64,000 bases of DNA from JAGTJU01 sp038257535 (GTDB lineage Bacteria > Myxococcota_A > Polyangia > Fen-1088), in assembly GCA_038257535.1 (NCBI GenBank), contig JBBSJE010000004.1:10120-74119 (forward strand). The letters are read 5' to 3'. Below are positions 44,701 to 52,848 of the stretch, piece after piece. Position numbers and translations under genes: made by a program. Position 1 is the stretch's first letter. Each line of letters begins with the position of its first letter. The notes beneath the pieces were generated by a model. That model saw nothing but the letters and a program-made list of their open reading frames with translations, searched no databases and was not told where the DNA came from.

Positions 44701-45292
44701 CGGCCTCGACCAATAGCCGTCGGTACGGCAGCGGGGGTTCCCAGCGAGCCGCCCCCATCAGGCGCCTCACCGTGGCGCTGGGTCCCCCGCCGAGCGGAGG
44801 CGCCACGGGCCAAGCGTCGGACTCGCCGGACGACCACTGCGCAAAACTGCCTAACGCCGCACGGGAATCCTGCCAGCTTTTTACCAGCTCACCAAGCCCA
44901 CGGGTGGCGTCCTCCGAAGCGCACGCGCCCAGCGACGGCAGGGCGCTGCGTCCATCCAACACCCCAGCCACCAGGGCGCCCGATGCTGTACACAGCGCGT
45001 CCCGTTCGTCGTCGCTCGTTTGCAGCACCCGAAGGGCGCTCTTCAGCTGCCGGTTCGACTTCTGAAGGTCTTCCGTGCACTGAGTTCGCAAACCCTCAAC
45101 GGTTTGATGCTGTTGCACGCAAGCGTTCAACTCCTGCGTTCTGGCCTCCAGTTGCCGGCGCTCAGCCGTGCAGACGAGGGCCGGGTTGGGCGTGGTGGGC
45201 TCCGCAGCGGCGCTTGGCGAGAGCAACGCGAATGGCGCAGCGAGACCCGTCAATGAAACAAAAACAACCAAGTGGCTGGAGGTTTTGGGCAT
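41711..45292 (-). CDS. Transmembrane STAND-like NTPase with large exported domain
   Basis: Protein of 1193 residues from the ATG at 45292. Order: Sec signal peptide (residues 1-30, ending SAAAEP); a coiled coil (about 35-90); a helical exported domain of about 500 residues with many cysteines; one transmembrane helix (about 597-615, GGGLIVLVVGLLWSLHMG) followed by basic residues, so the rest is cytoplasmic. A cytoplasmic alpha/beta linker leads to a NTPase with FFNRERL, Walker A GLRRFGKSS (about 805-813) and Walker B LLLILDEVE (about 910-918), and the C-terminus looks like a winged helix. This is a receptor-like topology: outside sensing domain, inside NTPase. It is followed after 10 bp by a soluble NTPase. 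Family not recognised. Confidence 0.78.
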   Translation of the reverse strand: MPKTSSHLVVFVSLTGLAAPFALLSPSAAAEPTTPNPALVCTAERRQLEARTQELNACVQQHQTVEGLRTQCTEDLQKSNRQLKSALRVLQTSDDERDALCTASGALVAGVLDGRSALPSLGACASEDATRGLGELVKSWQDSRAALGSFAQWSSGESDAWPVAPPLGGGPSATVRRLMGAARWEPPLPYRRLLVEAVRAVAPSFLKQLRAGGANALDDWFDSGAELEPSFVSEAESVLSSRGPAAGPSQSAALRLVQSFRHVAGCEQRPGVRECQRARRLQTFLESSASLIVRQRVHEIWVQPCTEVKPKSVLGWLREFPSSQSTVGEADWDEVVDAAFAKLVSCHWASVNEPTRFSLWFSERLPDLNELTAKGLRDVDALRAKLLPGSMQAQCLDALHSLRVMPTPASCALPQPMADRLATWFAQSSTAEAGAEGLLTQACAHYVRALWSGDEARALGSYPRPPSAQTLVQVDKSQAFRPTKTLRILCETRVGSIQNFSDNLLRVAKVASAAGEDTSKAPWRMSTTGDVAEETARHAQALPFPAWFWYRVRGERPCDVLGLDAQTCRLCERGGASKRFDCALLGSLKSRWQRLGRVAYGAGGGLIVLVVGLLWSLHMGRALRAFGSWRRELRGHLLNMGLSVAADGKRFLFPSRMGSLLVNLPTDAAWERWGLRAVMTRAEVGSVVTARDVTRAALAARVQGAELAVLCHHEGASPDLGAVRAILDWAARGPRKAMQILPISDERLRWIRTEGDLLDLIEQTSLRGNPFEVRGRLVSSSQFFNRERLVSGLLSACEAGHWTTITGLRRFGKSSLALEVARRLQGAYAYVDLAGFHHEVSSATDPSEAVDGILRYICEQFRHSARTIHGDIELPSVPGPEERIEAGLLAMWMRSLVAACRKANGDRPVNLLLILDEVEQAIGVTPERIGNAVDVVSVLVGRLRAVLNDVHMVQGGDRVGVIFCSALHPLLWAPLTTLSSQSLLGAFPSVFVPRLPDEAAYAMMRGLGSRQGIRFTDAALALIIREAQGIPILVRRIGSAVLELYDPERARQGSLGAVEIGVEGATAAVRREEEDGAPLRVWVESEIGDPHNPAGVLLRALARAGRMTVAELQQVAAEVTREQFVATGLAKLFSQEEMQRRSVEASGYIIRMLAEIGILETEGDQNQPDAFIFPESIVRRILASSRTDSLMGF

Positions 45293-45431
45293 AGAGCTGT
45301 CGGCGCAAGGCCAAAGGGGGGCTTTCAACGCATGAAAAAGGCGCGTCAAGGCGGCGCGCAGGAGGCTTTGACCCTAGCATCTGAGGTTAGATTGTCCTTA
45401 GGATTTGACGCGACTCTTCCGAAGTCACAGG

Positions 45432-46430
45432 ATGCCTGTGCCTGCAACACCCATGACTCCGTTTGTCGCATCGTTCTTCGCATGTCTCCTCGCCGCCTCC
45501 GCGGAGGCGGCGCCACGGCCCGATAGCCAGGTGGTGGCGATCGCAAGCTTGGAGTTTGATGGCCCACTTCCCGGGGCGGCGCGCACGGCGTTGCTGGAAC
45601 GGTTGGCGGAAGGGTTGAAAACCGGTGACCTCACGTTGCGCGGCGACGCGCGTGCGGCGCGCGACAAAGCCTGTGGGGATTCGACCTGCTACCGCGAGTT
45701 GGCCCGCAAACTCGGTGTCTCGTACTTGGTTGTGGGCAAGGTGTCCGAAAACCAAAAGAACTACGACATTGAATTGGAGCTGATTACCGGCGCCACCGGC
45801 CGCAGCAGCGGCAATCACCGCCAGCGTTGCCAGATCTGCGGCTTGTCCGAAGCCGCTGAGCGCATGTCGCTGGCGGCATCGGCCTTGACCGAAAAGCTCA
45901 AGATGTTGATGCGGGAGCCAGGTCGCTTAATGGTGCGTGCGCGCCCGAACAATACGGTGGTGACCGTGGATGGCGTGCTCAAAGGCCGCGTGCCGCAAGA
46001 AGTGAACTTGCCAGCGGGGCGCCACAAACTTGCGCTCGAAGCGCCAGGCTTCAGGGTGGTTGAACGCGAAGTGGAAATTGTGCCGTCCATCGATCAGGCG
46101 ATGGAGATTGATATGATGGCCATCCCCTCAGAGTTCCCTTACCGCACGGCCGGTTGGGTGGCCGTGGCCACCGGCGCGGCGTTGGTGGCCGCGGGTGTTG
46201 TGACCATGGTGGCGTTTCACGGCAACGAGGTGGGATGCAAGGAAGCCGACCTCGACCCGGACGGCGATTGCCCCAAGCTTTACAAAAATGGCTGGCTAGG
46301 TGCGGGCCTCTTGGCGGCGGGCGCCGCGGCGGGTACCGCAGGCGGCTTTTGGTTGTACTTAGGCAGCCGCCAAGGCGACGCCAACACGGCCGCCACCAGC
46401 ATGCATCTGGGATTGCAGGGCCGCTTCTAG
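45432..46430 (+). CDS. Exported PEGA-domain protein
   Basis: Protein of 332 residues from the ATG at 45432 (an ATG at 45453 is also possible). A signal peptide ends near AEAAP. A domain follows resembling the LpoB/CsgG-like lead of myxobacterial PEGA proteins (AIASLEFDG...VSYLVVGKVSENQKNYDIELELI). Then a PEGA motif block (RLMVRARPNNTVVTVDGVLKGRVPQEVNLPAGRHKLALEAPGF). Two membrane helices come near the end (GWVAVATGAALVAAGVVTMVAF and LGAGLLAAGAAAGTAGGFWLYLG) with a Cys-containing loop between. Proteins of this form are common next to Ser/Thr kinases, as here. Function unknown. Confidence 0.8.
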   Translation: MPVPATPMTPFVASFFACLLAASAEAAPRPDSQVVAIASLEFDGPLPGAARTALLERLAEGLKTGDLTLRGDARAARDKACGDSTCYRELARKLGVSYLVVGKVSENQKNYDIELELITGATGRSSGNHRQRCQICGLSEAAERMSLAASALTEKLKMLMREPGRLMVRARPNNTVVTVDGVLKGRVPQEVNLPAGRHKLALEAPGFRVVEREVEIVPSIDQAMEIDMMAIPSEFPYRTAGWVAVATGAALVAAGVVTMVAFHGNEVGCKEADLDPDGDCPKLYKNGWLGAGLLAAGAAAGTAGGFWLYLGSRQGDANTAATSMHLGLQGRF

Positions 46431-46440
46431 CCCTGGGCTT

Positions 46441-48684
46441 TTACTTCAGCTTGGATTCCAGCTGGCGCAAGCGGTTGGTGACGTTGGGGTCCGAGGGCGC
46501 TAGACGACGCGCAAGTTCGTATTCCACCAAAGCATCGCGGTAGCGCAGCAGCTTGAAATAAGCGTCGCCCAACACCAGACGTGCCGAGGCTGATTTGGGG
46601 GCAAGCTTCGCCCCTTGGCGTGCATACTGAAGCGCGTCTTCGTAGCGCGCGCGTTCAAAGGCCACCTGTGCAAGACCGGTCACCGCTTCGGCATTGGTGT
46701 GATCGGCGGAGATGGCTCGGTTGAACGCTTTCTCGGCGTCATCCAGCCGCATGCCCCGCAGAAGTGAGAAACCGGTTTGCGCCGCCTGACGAGACCCGCT
46801 GGGATCTCGATCGGCTTCGCGAAACGACGCCGGGGGCTCAGGCGAGGCTGGTCGCGCCGCTGGCCTGTGTACCACGGGCACGTGATCGCGTTTGGCAGGT
46901 TTTGCTGGCACTGCCAGCACGGTTGGGCTTGCCGGATCCGCCCGAACCGCCGCGGCTTTGTCTTCAGGATCCAAGCTTGTGATGACTTGGTAAAGCGGGC
47001 GTGCTGCCGCCGCTTGCCCCCCACCCCATTCGTTGTCTGCCAAACGGCGCAATCCATCGGCCAAGCGAGCTGTTTCTTGGCCATCTTTGTCGATTTGTGA
47101 CAGGACTTTCAAGGCACGCCGCGCTTCCGAAACACGCCCGCTGCGGGCGGCAGAAAACAACTCGGCGGCGATGCGGATTGGGTTTTGCTCACCGCCTTCC
47201 CTCAACTGCCAAGCCTCTCTGTTGCCAAACGCCGCGGAGTCTTCCGGCGACAGCCGAGCCTTAGCAAGCAAGGCCGGATCCTCTGGCATAAATCGCAGCG
47301 CGTCTAGGTACTTCACCCGCGCAAGGTCGGGCAGATCCACCTGTTCCAACTCTTGCCCCATCGCTTGCAGAGCGGCCGCATAATTTTCCCGTAGCAACCG
47401 GGCTCCCGGCGAAACGCGCCCCAGCGCGGCCGCCTCGGCCTCTGCATGTTGGATGTGATCCAAGGCTGACTCGCCGATGGGTGTGACATAATGCAGACGT
47501 TTCACCGCTTGGCTTGCCCGAACAATGAACGCGGCGACCGCGGGCGTTTCGTCGGTGCCTGTCACCTCAACGCGCACGGGTTCGTACACCACTTGGGGCT
47601 CGCGAATCACACCCAGGTACAAGGCCGCGATCCCCGCCACCACAGCCACCCCCGCGGTGCTCACGAAGATCACGCGGCGCTTGCGCGACACCGGCGAGGG
47701 CATGCGTTCGGCCAGCGAGGTTCGCCAAGCGGGATCCACCGCGGGCACCTCAAGATCATCGCGCAAGGTTTTAAAACCCGAGGCGATCTGCGCTTCACAG
47801 AGCAAGGCTTCAACTTCGGCCATCGACCCTGGGCGATCGTCAGGGCGCTTGGACATCAAGCGCATCACCACGTTTTCAAGCGGCGCAGGGATCTTGCGCG
47901 TGGGCGCTTTGACCGCAAAGGGCTCAGGTTGGCGCTCAACGTGCTGCCGAAGTGTTTCAACAGGATCGGAGCCTCGAAACGGCACCACGCCGGTAAGCAC
48001 TTCGTAAGCCAGAACGCCCAGGGCGTAGATGTCAGCGCGATGATCGTAACCCTTGGCGGTGATGCGTTCGGGAGACACGTATTCAGGCGTGCCTGAGATT
48101 GTTTTTGCGCCGGGGCGCACGTCTTCGAGGAAGCCGGCAATGCCAAAGTCAACCATCTTGACGTAATCGGCGCGTCCTCCCGAATGCAGCAGCATGACGT
48201 TGTCGGGTTTCACGTCTAGATGGATCACGCCCTTTTCGTGCGTGGCGCCCAGCGCCTTGGCCACCTGCCGCAAGATTGGAATCGCTCGATGCGCTTCAAA
48301 GCGATCGGCGCGGCGCAAGCATTCGCCCAGCGAATTGCCCTCGAGGTACTCCATCACGAAGTACACGCGGCCGTCGGGCAGTTCCCCAAAATCCGTGACA
48401 TCCGCAATGTAGGGGCTGCCGATGCGCGACGCGGTTCGCGCTTCGTGCAGGAAGCTGGCCACGCGTTTCGGATCGCGGGCGGAAGTTGAAAGCAGCACCT
48501 TCACCGCCACACGCTTTTGCAGATCGACGTGCTCGGCCTCGTACACGGCCCCCATCCCGCCTTTTCCAATGGCGGCGATCACACGGTACCTGGACCCCGG
48601 GATCACTTCCCCTAAAGGCAAATCGGTGTCCGGGCGGATGCTGGTGATGTTCCGCGGCGGGTCGGTGGGTGAAGGGGCGGTCAT
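46441..48684 (-). CDS. Membrane Ser/Thr protein kinase with TPR domain
   Basis: Hanks-type kinase of 747 residues from the ATG at 48684. The kinase domain covers residues about 33-300: P-loop GKGGMG, Lys62 (VAVKVL), Glu81, catalytic Asp157 in HLDVKPDN, Asp179 in DFG, and PEY in the activation segment. The normal HRD reads HLD, so it is a non-RD kinase. A transmembrane helix lies at about 343-365 (VIFVSTAGVAVVAGIAALYLGVI). The outer part is helical, with two or three TPRs at the end (LAQVAFERARYEDALQYARQGAKLAP). A sigma-54-like GG-N10-GC site lies upstream at 48746-48759. Sits between the PEGA gene and motB. Confidence 0.9.
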   Translation of the reverse strand: MTAPSPTDPPRNITSIRPDTDLPLGEVIPGSRYRVIAAIGKGGMGAVYEAEHVDLQKRVAVKVLLSTSARDPKRVASFLHEARTASRIGSPYIADVTDFGELPDGRVYFVMEYLEGNSLGECLRRADRFEAHRAIPILRQVAKALGATHEKGVIHLDVKPDNVMLLHSGGRADYVKMVDFGIAGFLEDVRPGAKTISGTPEYVSPERITAKGYDHRADIYALGVLAYEVLTGVVPFRGSDPVETLRQHVERQPEPFAVKAPTRKIPAPLENVVMRLMSKRPDDRPGSMAEVEALLCEAQIASGFKTLRDDLEVPAVDPAWRTSLAERMPSPVSRKRRVIFVSTAGVAVVAGIAALYLGVIREPQVVYEPVRVEVTGTDETPAVAAFIVRASQAVKRLHYVTPIGESALDHIQHAEAEAAALGRVSPGARLLRENYAAALQAMGQELEQVDLPDLARVKYLDALRFMPEDPALLAKARLSPEDSAAFGNREAWQLREGGEQNPIRIAAELFSAARSGRVSEARRALKVLSQIDKDGQETARLADGLRRLADNEWGGGQAAAARPLYQVITSLDPEDKAAAVRADPASPTVLAVPAKPAKRDHVPVVHRPAARPASPEPPASFREADRDPSGSRQAAQTGFSLLRGMRLDDAEKAFNRAISADHTNAEAVTGLAQVAFERARYEDALQYARQGAKLAPKSASARLVLGDAYFKLLRYRDALVEYELARRLAPSDPNVTNRLRQLESKLK

Positions 48685-48827
48685 GAAAGCGCCTAGAAAG
48701 CTTCGGCAGTTTGCGCGCACGCCTGAGGCACTTGCGCATCCCTTGGCAATGAAGTGGCCTACTATAGCCCAGCTTTCGGTAGCCTGCCGCCAACAAGGGG
48801 CGCTGGCAGAAGCCGCACGGCGGTTTG

Positions 48828-49607
48828 TCAGTGGCTCAGCGTGTGTAGCGTTTCGGTGGGGTTCATCTCCACGATCATCTCCACGCGGCGATTGGCCTCA
48901 CGACCGGCTGGGGTGGCGTTGCTGGTGATGGGCAGCGAATCCGAAAAGCCGGCCGCTGACAGCAATTTGCTGTCGTATTTGAACGCCCGTTGGATGTAGC
49001 TGGCAACGGCGGCGGCGCGCGCGGCCGAGAGATCCCAGTTGTCTCGAAATGGTCGTGAAACGACGCTGTCGTCAGTATGCCCACCTACACGGATATGTCG
49101 TTTTAACTGCGTGAGCTCCGAGCCAATTGCGTCCAACACCGGCAACATTTGGGGGCGAATGGCGGCCTTGCTGGGGTCGAAGAAACTTGCGGCCGACAGG
49201 CGCACAATCAACCGCCGACCCTCAGTTTCGATGATCACCGATTTCATGGCCTCCGGGCGCTCTTGCAACACGGAGGTCAGCTTCTTTTGCAGTCGCTTGC
49301 GCAACGATTCGGCCACGCGGGTGTCATCGATGAATTTCGGCTTCTCTTTGCCTCGCAAAGGCGAATGCAACACCGAGCTGTCCGTGGGAGGACCCTGAAA
49401 GATCGGCAACTCTTTCAAGCCGCCGGTGCCTTTGAAGTGCATGGCAAACTTGATTGACTTTTCCGCATCGATCGATTTTTTTCGATCCACGCGGCTGGTG
49501 GCGTACATCACCACGAAGAACGCAAACAACAAGGTGATGAAGTCGGCATAAGAGACCAGCCAACGTTCGTGGTTCTCGTGCTCTTCGTGAATTTGCCGCT
49601 TCGCCAC
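48828..49607 (-). CDS. motB: Flagellar stator protein MotB
   Basis: Stator subunit of 259 residues. A short cytoplasmic N-terminus (HEEHENHERWLVSY) is followed by the helix with Asp22, the proton/sodium-carrying residue (YADFITLLFAFFVVMYA). A plug-like segment comes next, then an OmpA-like peptidoglycan-binding domain at the C-terminus (HIRVGGHTDDSVV, then NRRVEMIVEM). It starts 6 bp after motA. The stator anchors to peptidoglycan and drives FliG. Last flagellar gene in the window; a kinase gene follows after 143 bp. Confidence 0.95.
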   Translation of the reverse strand: MAKRQIHEEHENHERWLVSYADFITLLFAFFVVMYATSRVDRKKSIDAEKSIKFAMHFKGTGGLKELPIFQGPPTDSSVLHSPLRGKEKPKFIDDTRVAESLRKRLQKKLTSVLQERPEAMKSVIIETEGRRLIVRLSAASFFDPSKAAIRPQMLPVLDAIGSELTQLKRHIRVGGHTDDSVVSRPFRDNWDLSAARAAAVASYIQRAFKYDSKLLSAAGFSDSLPITSNATPAGREANRRVEMIVEMNPTETLHTLSH

Positions 49608-49613
49608 GGCGAA

Positions 49614-50381
49614 TCAGCCTTCCTTCGCTGGGGCGTGGTGGCCACCTGCGAAGGCGTTTAGCTTGTCTTCCAACACGCGCGGGTTCAGGCCGGCTTGAAT
49701 GGCCAAAACGCCTTCAGCTATCAAGGTTTTGCGCTCTTTTTCCACGGTGATTTTGCGTTTGGCTTTGTTCGCCATGGGCAAGAAGAAGAGGTTGGCCATG
49801 CCCACGCCGTACACCGTGGCCACGAAGGCCACCGCAATGCCAGGCCCCAGTTTCGAGGGATCTGAAAGGTTTTCCATGACGTGGATCAAACCCAAAACAG
49901 CGCCCAAAATTCCCACTGTGGGCGCAAACCCACCGGCCGATTCCCACACCTTGGCAGCGAAGGCGTCCTGCTCGTACTCATGAAAAATTTGAGCCTCCAG
50001 CGATTCGCGTGCGACCGCGGCGTCAACGCCATCAACGAGGAAATTCACGGCCTTTTTCAAGAACGGATCGGCCAGCTTTTCAACTTGCTGTTCCAATGCC
50101 AACACACCGTCGCGGCGCGCGATGCTGGCCAGTTCCACAATCTGCTTGATGAGGTCAGCGGTGTCATCTTTGCGCGTTCCAAAGATGCGGCCCACCATTT
50201 TGATCCCGCGAATAAAGTCGGGCATCGGAAACGCCACGGCCACAGCGCCCATGGTGCCACCCACCACGATGATGCCTGCTGTCAGCTGCATCAAAGAGCT
50301 TGCATGGCCGCCTTCAAGGGCTTGGCCCACCAGAATGCTGGCGAGCGCGAGGATGATGCCGCCTATCGAAAGTATGTCCAT
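49614..50381 (-). CDS. motA: Flagellar stator protein MotA
   Basis: Membrane stator subunit of 255 residues with four helices (ILSIGGIILALASILVGQAL near the start; GTMGAVAVAFPMPDFI; then GGFAPTVGILGAVLGLIHVMENL; and GIAVAFVATVYGVGMANLFFLPMANKAK). PTVGILGAVLGLI is the conserved helix-3 motif with the Pro needed for torque. The large cytoplasmic loop carries the charged residues expected to contact FliG. The sequence is close to the proton-driven MotA/PomA/LafT group, and the coupling ion cannot be decided. Upstream gene is flbD (18-bp gap). Confidence 0.95.
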   Translation of the reverse strand: MDILSIGGIILALASILVGQALEGGHASSLMQLTAGIIVVGGTMGAVAVAFPMPDFIRGIKMVGRIFGTRKDDTADLIKQIVELASIARRDGVLALEQQVEKLADPFLKKAVNFLVDGVDAAVARESLEAQIFHEYEQDAFAAKVWESAGGFAPTVGILGAVLGLIHVMENLSDPSKLGPGIAVAFVATVYGVGMANLFFLPMANKAKRKITVEKERKTLIAEGVLAIQAGLNPRVLEDKLNAFAGGHHAPAKEG

Positions 50382-50399
50382 GCCGTATTCCTGCGCGTC

Positions 50400-50750
50400 C
50401 TAGGATCCGTGTCTCGCGACCTCGCCCCGCCCCACTGGCAGCGCGTCCTTGGAAGCATCATCGGTCGCTGTGTCAGAAACTTGTTGCGCGGGCGGCAATG
50501 CCGAGGCGGCCCGTGCGCGCTCAAGCGCGCTTTGGGTGCGAACCGGCTCTGCGGCGCGGCTTCCTGGGCCTTGCAACGTGCGATATCGAAACGCCACCGC
50601 CTTGTCCACAACGCTCTCAACCGACTCGCGCACCAAAAGCCGGTCGCCGGTGCTTAACGTCACCATGGTGTCGGGGGTGGCTTCCACAGTGACAATCAAG
50701 TCGCTGTTCACCACAACCTCGCGGCCGTCGAGTCGAGTTAAAAAAATCAT
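50400..50750 (-). CDS. flbD: FlbD-family flagellar protein
   Basis: Small protein of 116 residues from the ATG at 50750 (a GTG at 50762 is also in frame). The N-terminal 60 residues match the FlbD family: MIFLTRLDGREVVVNSDLIVTVEATPDTMVTLSTGDRLLVRESVESVVDKAV. The C-terminal part is a variable, Ala/Gln-rich tail. This FlbD family (also in Bacillus) is distinct from the Caulobacter FlbD regulator. Role is not well established; it lies between flgE and motA, its standard position. Confidence 0.88.
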   Translation of the reverse strand: MIFLTRLDGREVVVNSDLIVTVEATPDTMVTLSTGDRLLVRESVESVVDKAVAFRYRTLQGPGSRAAEPVRTQSALERARAASALPPAQQVSDTATDDASKDALPVGRGEVARHGS

Positions 50751-50811
50751 GCGATGGTCCACCTAAAGGCACTTTCGGTTTCCGTGGTCCCGAATGCGGG
50801 CCACAGACGTC

Positions 50812-50853
50812 TTGGGGTTATCGGCTCAGCCCTCACCTACCGATAAGCCCCAA
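50812..50853. other. Stem-loop between flgE and flbD
   Basis: A long inverted repeat, arms 50812-50824 (TTGGGGTTATCGG) and 50840-50853, with one bulged base and a 15-base loop, in the 123-bp gap between flgE and flbD. No T-run follows on the minus strand, so it is either a weak terminator, an attenuator or an mRNA-stability element within the operon. Confidence 0.5.
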
Positions 50854-50873
50854 AACTCCGTGATGCGGGTTTA

Positions 50874-52166
50874 TTAACGCTTGAGGGTCATCAACTCGGC
50901 CAGCAACTGGTCGGCCGTGGTGATGGTTTTGGCGTTGGCTTGAAAGCCACGTTGAGCTGCAATCAGACGAATGAACTCCTGGCCCATGTCGACGTTGGAC
51001 TGTTCCAACACGCCAGAGGACACAGAGCCCAATCCCCCTGTACCTGGGGCGCCCACAACGGGAGCGCCTGAAGAGTGCGTTTCCACAAACAGATTTCCAC
51101 CCACGCGGTTCAAGCTTTCTTCGGACGTGAAGTTGGCCACCGCCACTTGACCGATAACGCGCGAACGCCCGTTTGAGAATGAACCCACAAGTTGACCTTG
51201 GCTGTCGACTGTAAGACCTGAGAGGTCGCCCGAAGGATAGCCATCTTGGCTGAGGAACGTGGCCGCTGAAGGGCCTGCAAATTGTGTGATGCCATCGAGC
51301 CCCGATCCTCCGGTGCCCGTTGCGCTGCCGAAATTGAAGGTGAGCGGCTGTGGATTGGCGTTCCGCGGCGCGAAGCTCTGCGCGGCAACGGCGAAGGTTG
51401 TCATTTCGCCAGCGGTGCCAAAGGTCATGGTTCCGTTGGCAATCTGCACGGGTGTGCCTGCGGTGCCGCCGGTTTGACCGCCGCCATCTGTCACGCCAAA
51501 CCATTCCCAGTTTCCGGGGTTCGCGTCGTCGTGACGGAAGTACACATCAACTTGATGAGCTTCGCCCAAACTGTCGTAAATCACCATCGAGGTGTTGTAG
51601 TTGCTGGTGGTTGCGGTGTTGTTCACATCGAAGGCGCCAACGGCCGGGGGATTGGCCTGCAAATTCGCGCGAACGGTGACGCCCGACGTTGGCAACGGAG
51701 GGCTGGCGACGGTGCCAATCTGAAGATCGCCCAAGGCCGTTCCCAGGGTGCCAGTGGCATCCGCTGTGTACCCCTGCACGCGCATGCCGGAAAGGTTTGT
51801 CAACAAGCCGTCTTTGTCGACGGTGAATTGCCCAGCACGGGTGTAGAACTGCCCGTCCATCCCGTTGAAGTCACCTCGCACCACGAAGTGTCCAGGGCCT
51901 TGGATGGCCAAGTCGGTCGCACGGCTGGTGGTTGACAATGTGCCTTGCGCGGTGGTGCGCTGAACGGTTTGCAGGCGCGTGCCCAAACCAACTTGTGTGG
52001 GCGCAGCGCCTATCACGGTGCGTGCCAGGGTGTCCTGGAAAACGGCTCTGCTGGCTTTGAAGCCGACGGTGTTCGCGTTGGCGATGTTATCGCCCACCAC
52101 GGATAGCTCAAGGCCGTTTGCCTCGAGACCGCCGGCTCCTGTATTGAGGGCTGACAGAAGGCTCAT
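50874..52166 (-). CDS. flgE: Flagellar hook protein FlgE
   Basis: Hook subunit of 430 residues. The N-terminal rod/hook motif MSLLSALNTGAGGLEANGLELSVVGDNIANANTVGFKASRA is complete, and the C-terminal D0 helix ends DMGQEFIRLIAAQRGFQANAKTI. The middle is Gly/Thr/Asn-rich and variable, as usual for the D1-D2 region. The start overlaps the flgD stop by 4 bp. Together with FlgD (cap) and FliK (length control) it completes the hook module. Confidence 0.95.
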   Translation of the reverse strand: MSLLSALNTGAGGLEANGLELSVVGDNIANANTVGFKASRAVFQDTLARTVIGAAPTQVGLGTRLQTVQRTTAQGTLSTTSRATDLAIQGPGHFVVRGDFNGMDGQFYTRAGQFTVDKDGLLTNLSGMRVQGYTADATGTLGTALGDLQIGTVASPPLPTSGVTVRANLQANPPAVGAFDVNNTATTSNYNTSMVIYDSLGEAHQVDVYFRHDDANPGNWEWFGVTDGGGQTGGTAGTPVQIANGTMTFGTAGEMTTFAVAAQSFAPRNANPQPLTFNFGSATGTGGSGLDGITQFAGPSAATFLSQDGYPSGDLSGLTVDSQGQLVGSFSNGRSRVIGQVAVANFTSEESLNRVGGNLFVETHSSGAPVVGAPGTGGLGSVSSGVLEQSNVDMGQEFIRLIAAQRGFQANAKTITTADQLLAELMTLKR

Positions 52167-52840
52167 GGGTTACTCCTTTGGTTGATCTCAACAATTTGCG
52201 ACATGGCCACGCGATCTTTTCCGATCAACAATTCGGGGTAGCCATTCTCGAATGAAACGCCTTGGACCATTCCGTGTGTTCGTGTGTCCACGGAAACCGG
52301 GTCGCCCTTTTTGTCAGTGGCGGTTACCCGGACTTCATAATTTCCACTGGGCGAAGTGCCCCCCTCGTCGCGGCGACCATCCCATGTGAATTCCACATGG
52401 CCGGCGGCTTGCGTGCCCAAGTTCACGGTATGAACCGGACGTCCCGCTTCAAGGATGGTGACCTTGACATCGCTGGCGTCCGAGCCCAGCCATACGCCCG
52501 ACCGGGCCGGCTGCCCTGCCACGAGGTTGAGTTGGTCGGTGCGATACGAGGCTTCGTTGCCAACCAAACTGGTGGCCGCGGTTTGTGTGTTTGACGCCTG
52601 TGCCAACAAAATGTCATCAAGCCTTTGGTTGGCGTTTTCCAGCTGCTCAACAGAGGAAAACTGCGCGAGCTGGGCAACAAATGCCTGGCTGTCCTGCGGC
52701 TGCGTGGGATCTTGATTCGCAAGTTGCGCCAGCATGAGTTTGAGAAACTCATCCTTGCCCAACTCTTTATTGCCGATGCGATCCGTGGTGGAGGGTCGGT
52801 TGGCTGCCGCCGTTTGATTTACAAGGTCCTGCACATTCAT
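52163..52840 (-). CDS. flgD: Flagellar hook-capping protein FlgD
   Basis: Hook assembly scaffold, 225 residues. The N-terminus carries GKDEFLKLMLAQLANQDPTQPQDSQAFVAQLAQFSSVEQLENAN, the defining segment. FLN-like and Tudor-like domains follow: RSGVWLGSDASDVKVTILEAG, then GHVEFTWDGRRDEGGTSPSGNYEVRV. It is exported through the flagellar system and caps the growing hook. Starts 9 bp after fliK. Confidence 0.95.
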   Translation of the reverse strand: MNVQDLVNQTAAANRPSTTDRIGNKELGKDEFLKLMLAQLANQDPTQPQDSQAFVAQLAQFSSVEQLENANQRLDDILLAQASNTQTAATSLVGNEASYRTDQLNLVAGQPARSGVWLGSDASDVKVTILEAGRPVHTVNLGTQAAGHVEFTWDGRRDEGGTSPSGNYEVRVTATDKKGDPVSVDTRTHGMVQGVSFENGYPELLIGKDRVAMSQIVEINQRSNP

Positions 52841-52848
52841 GGTGAATC

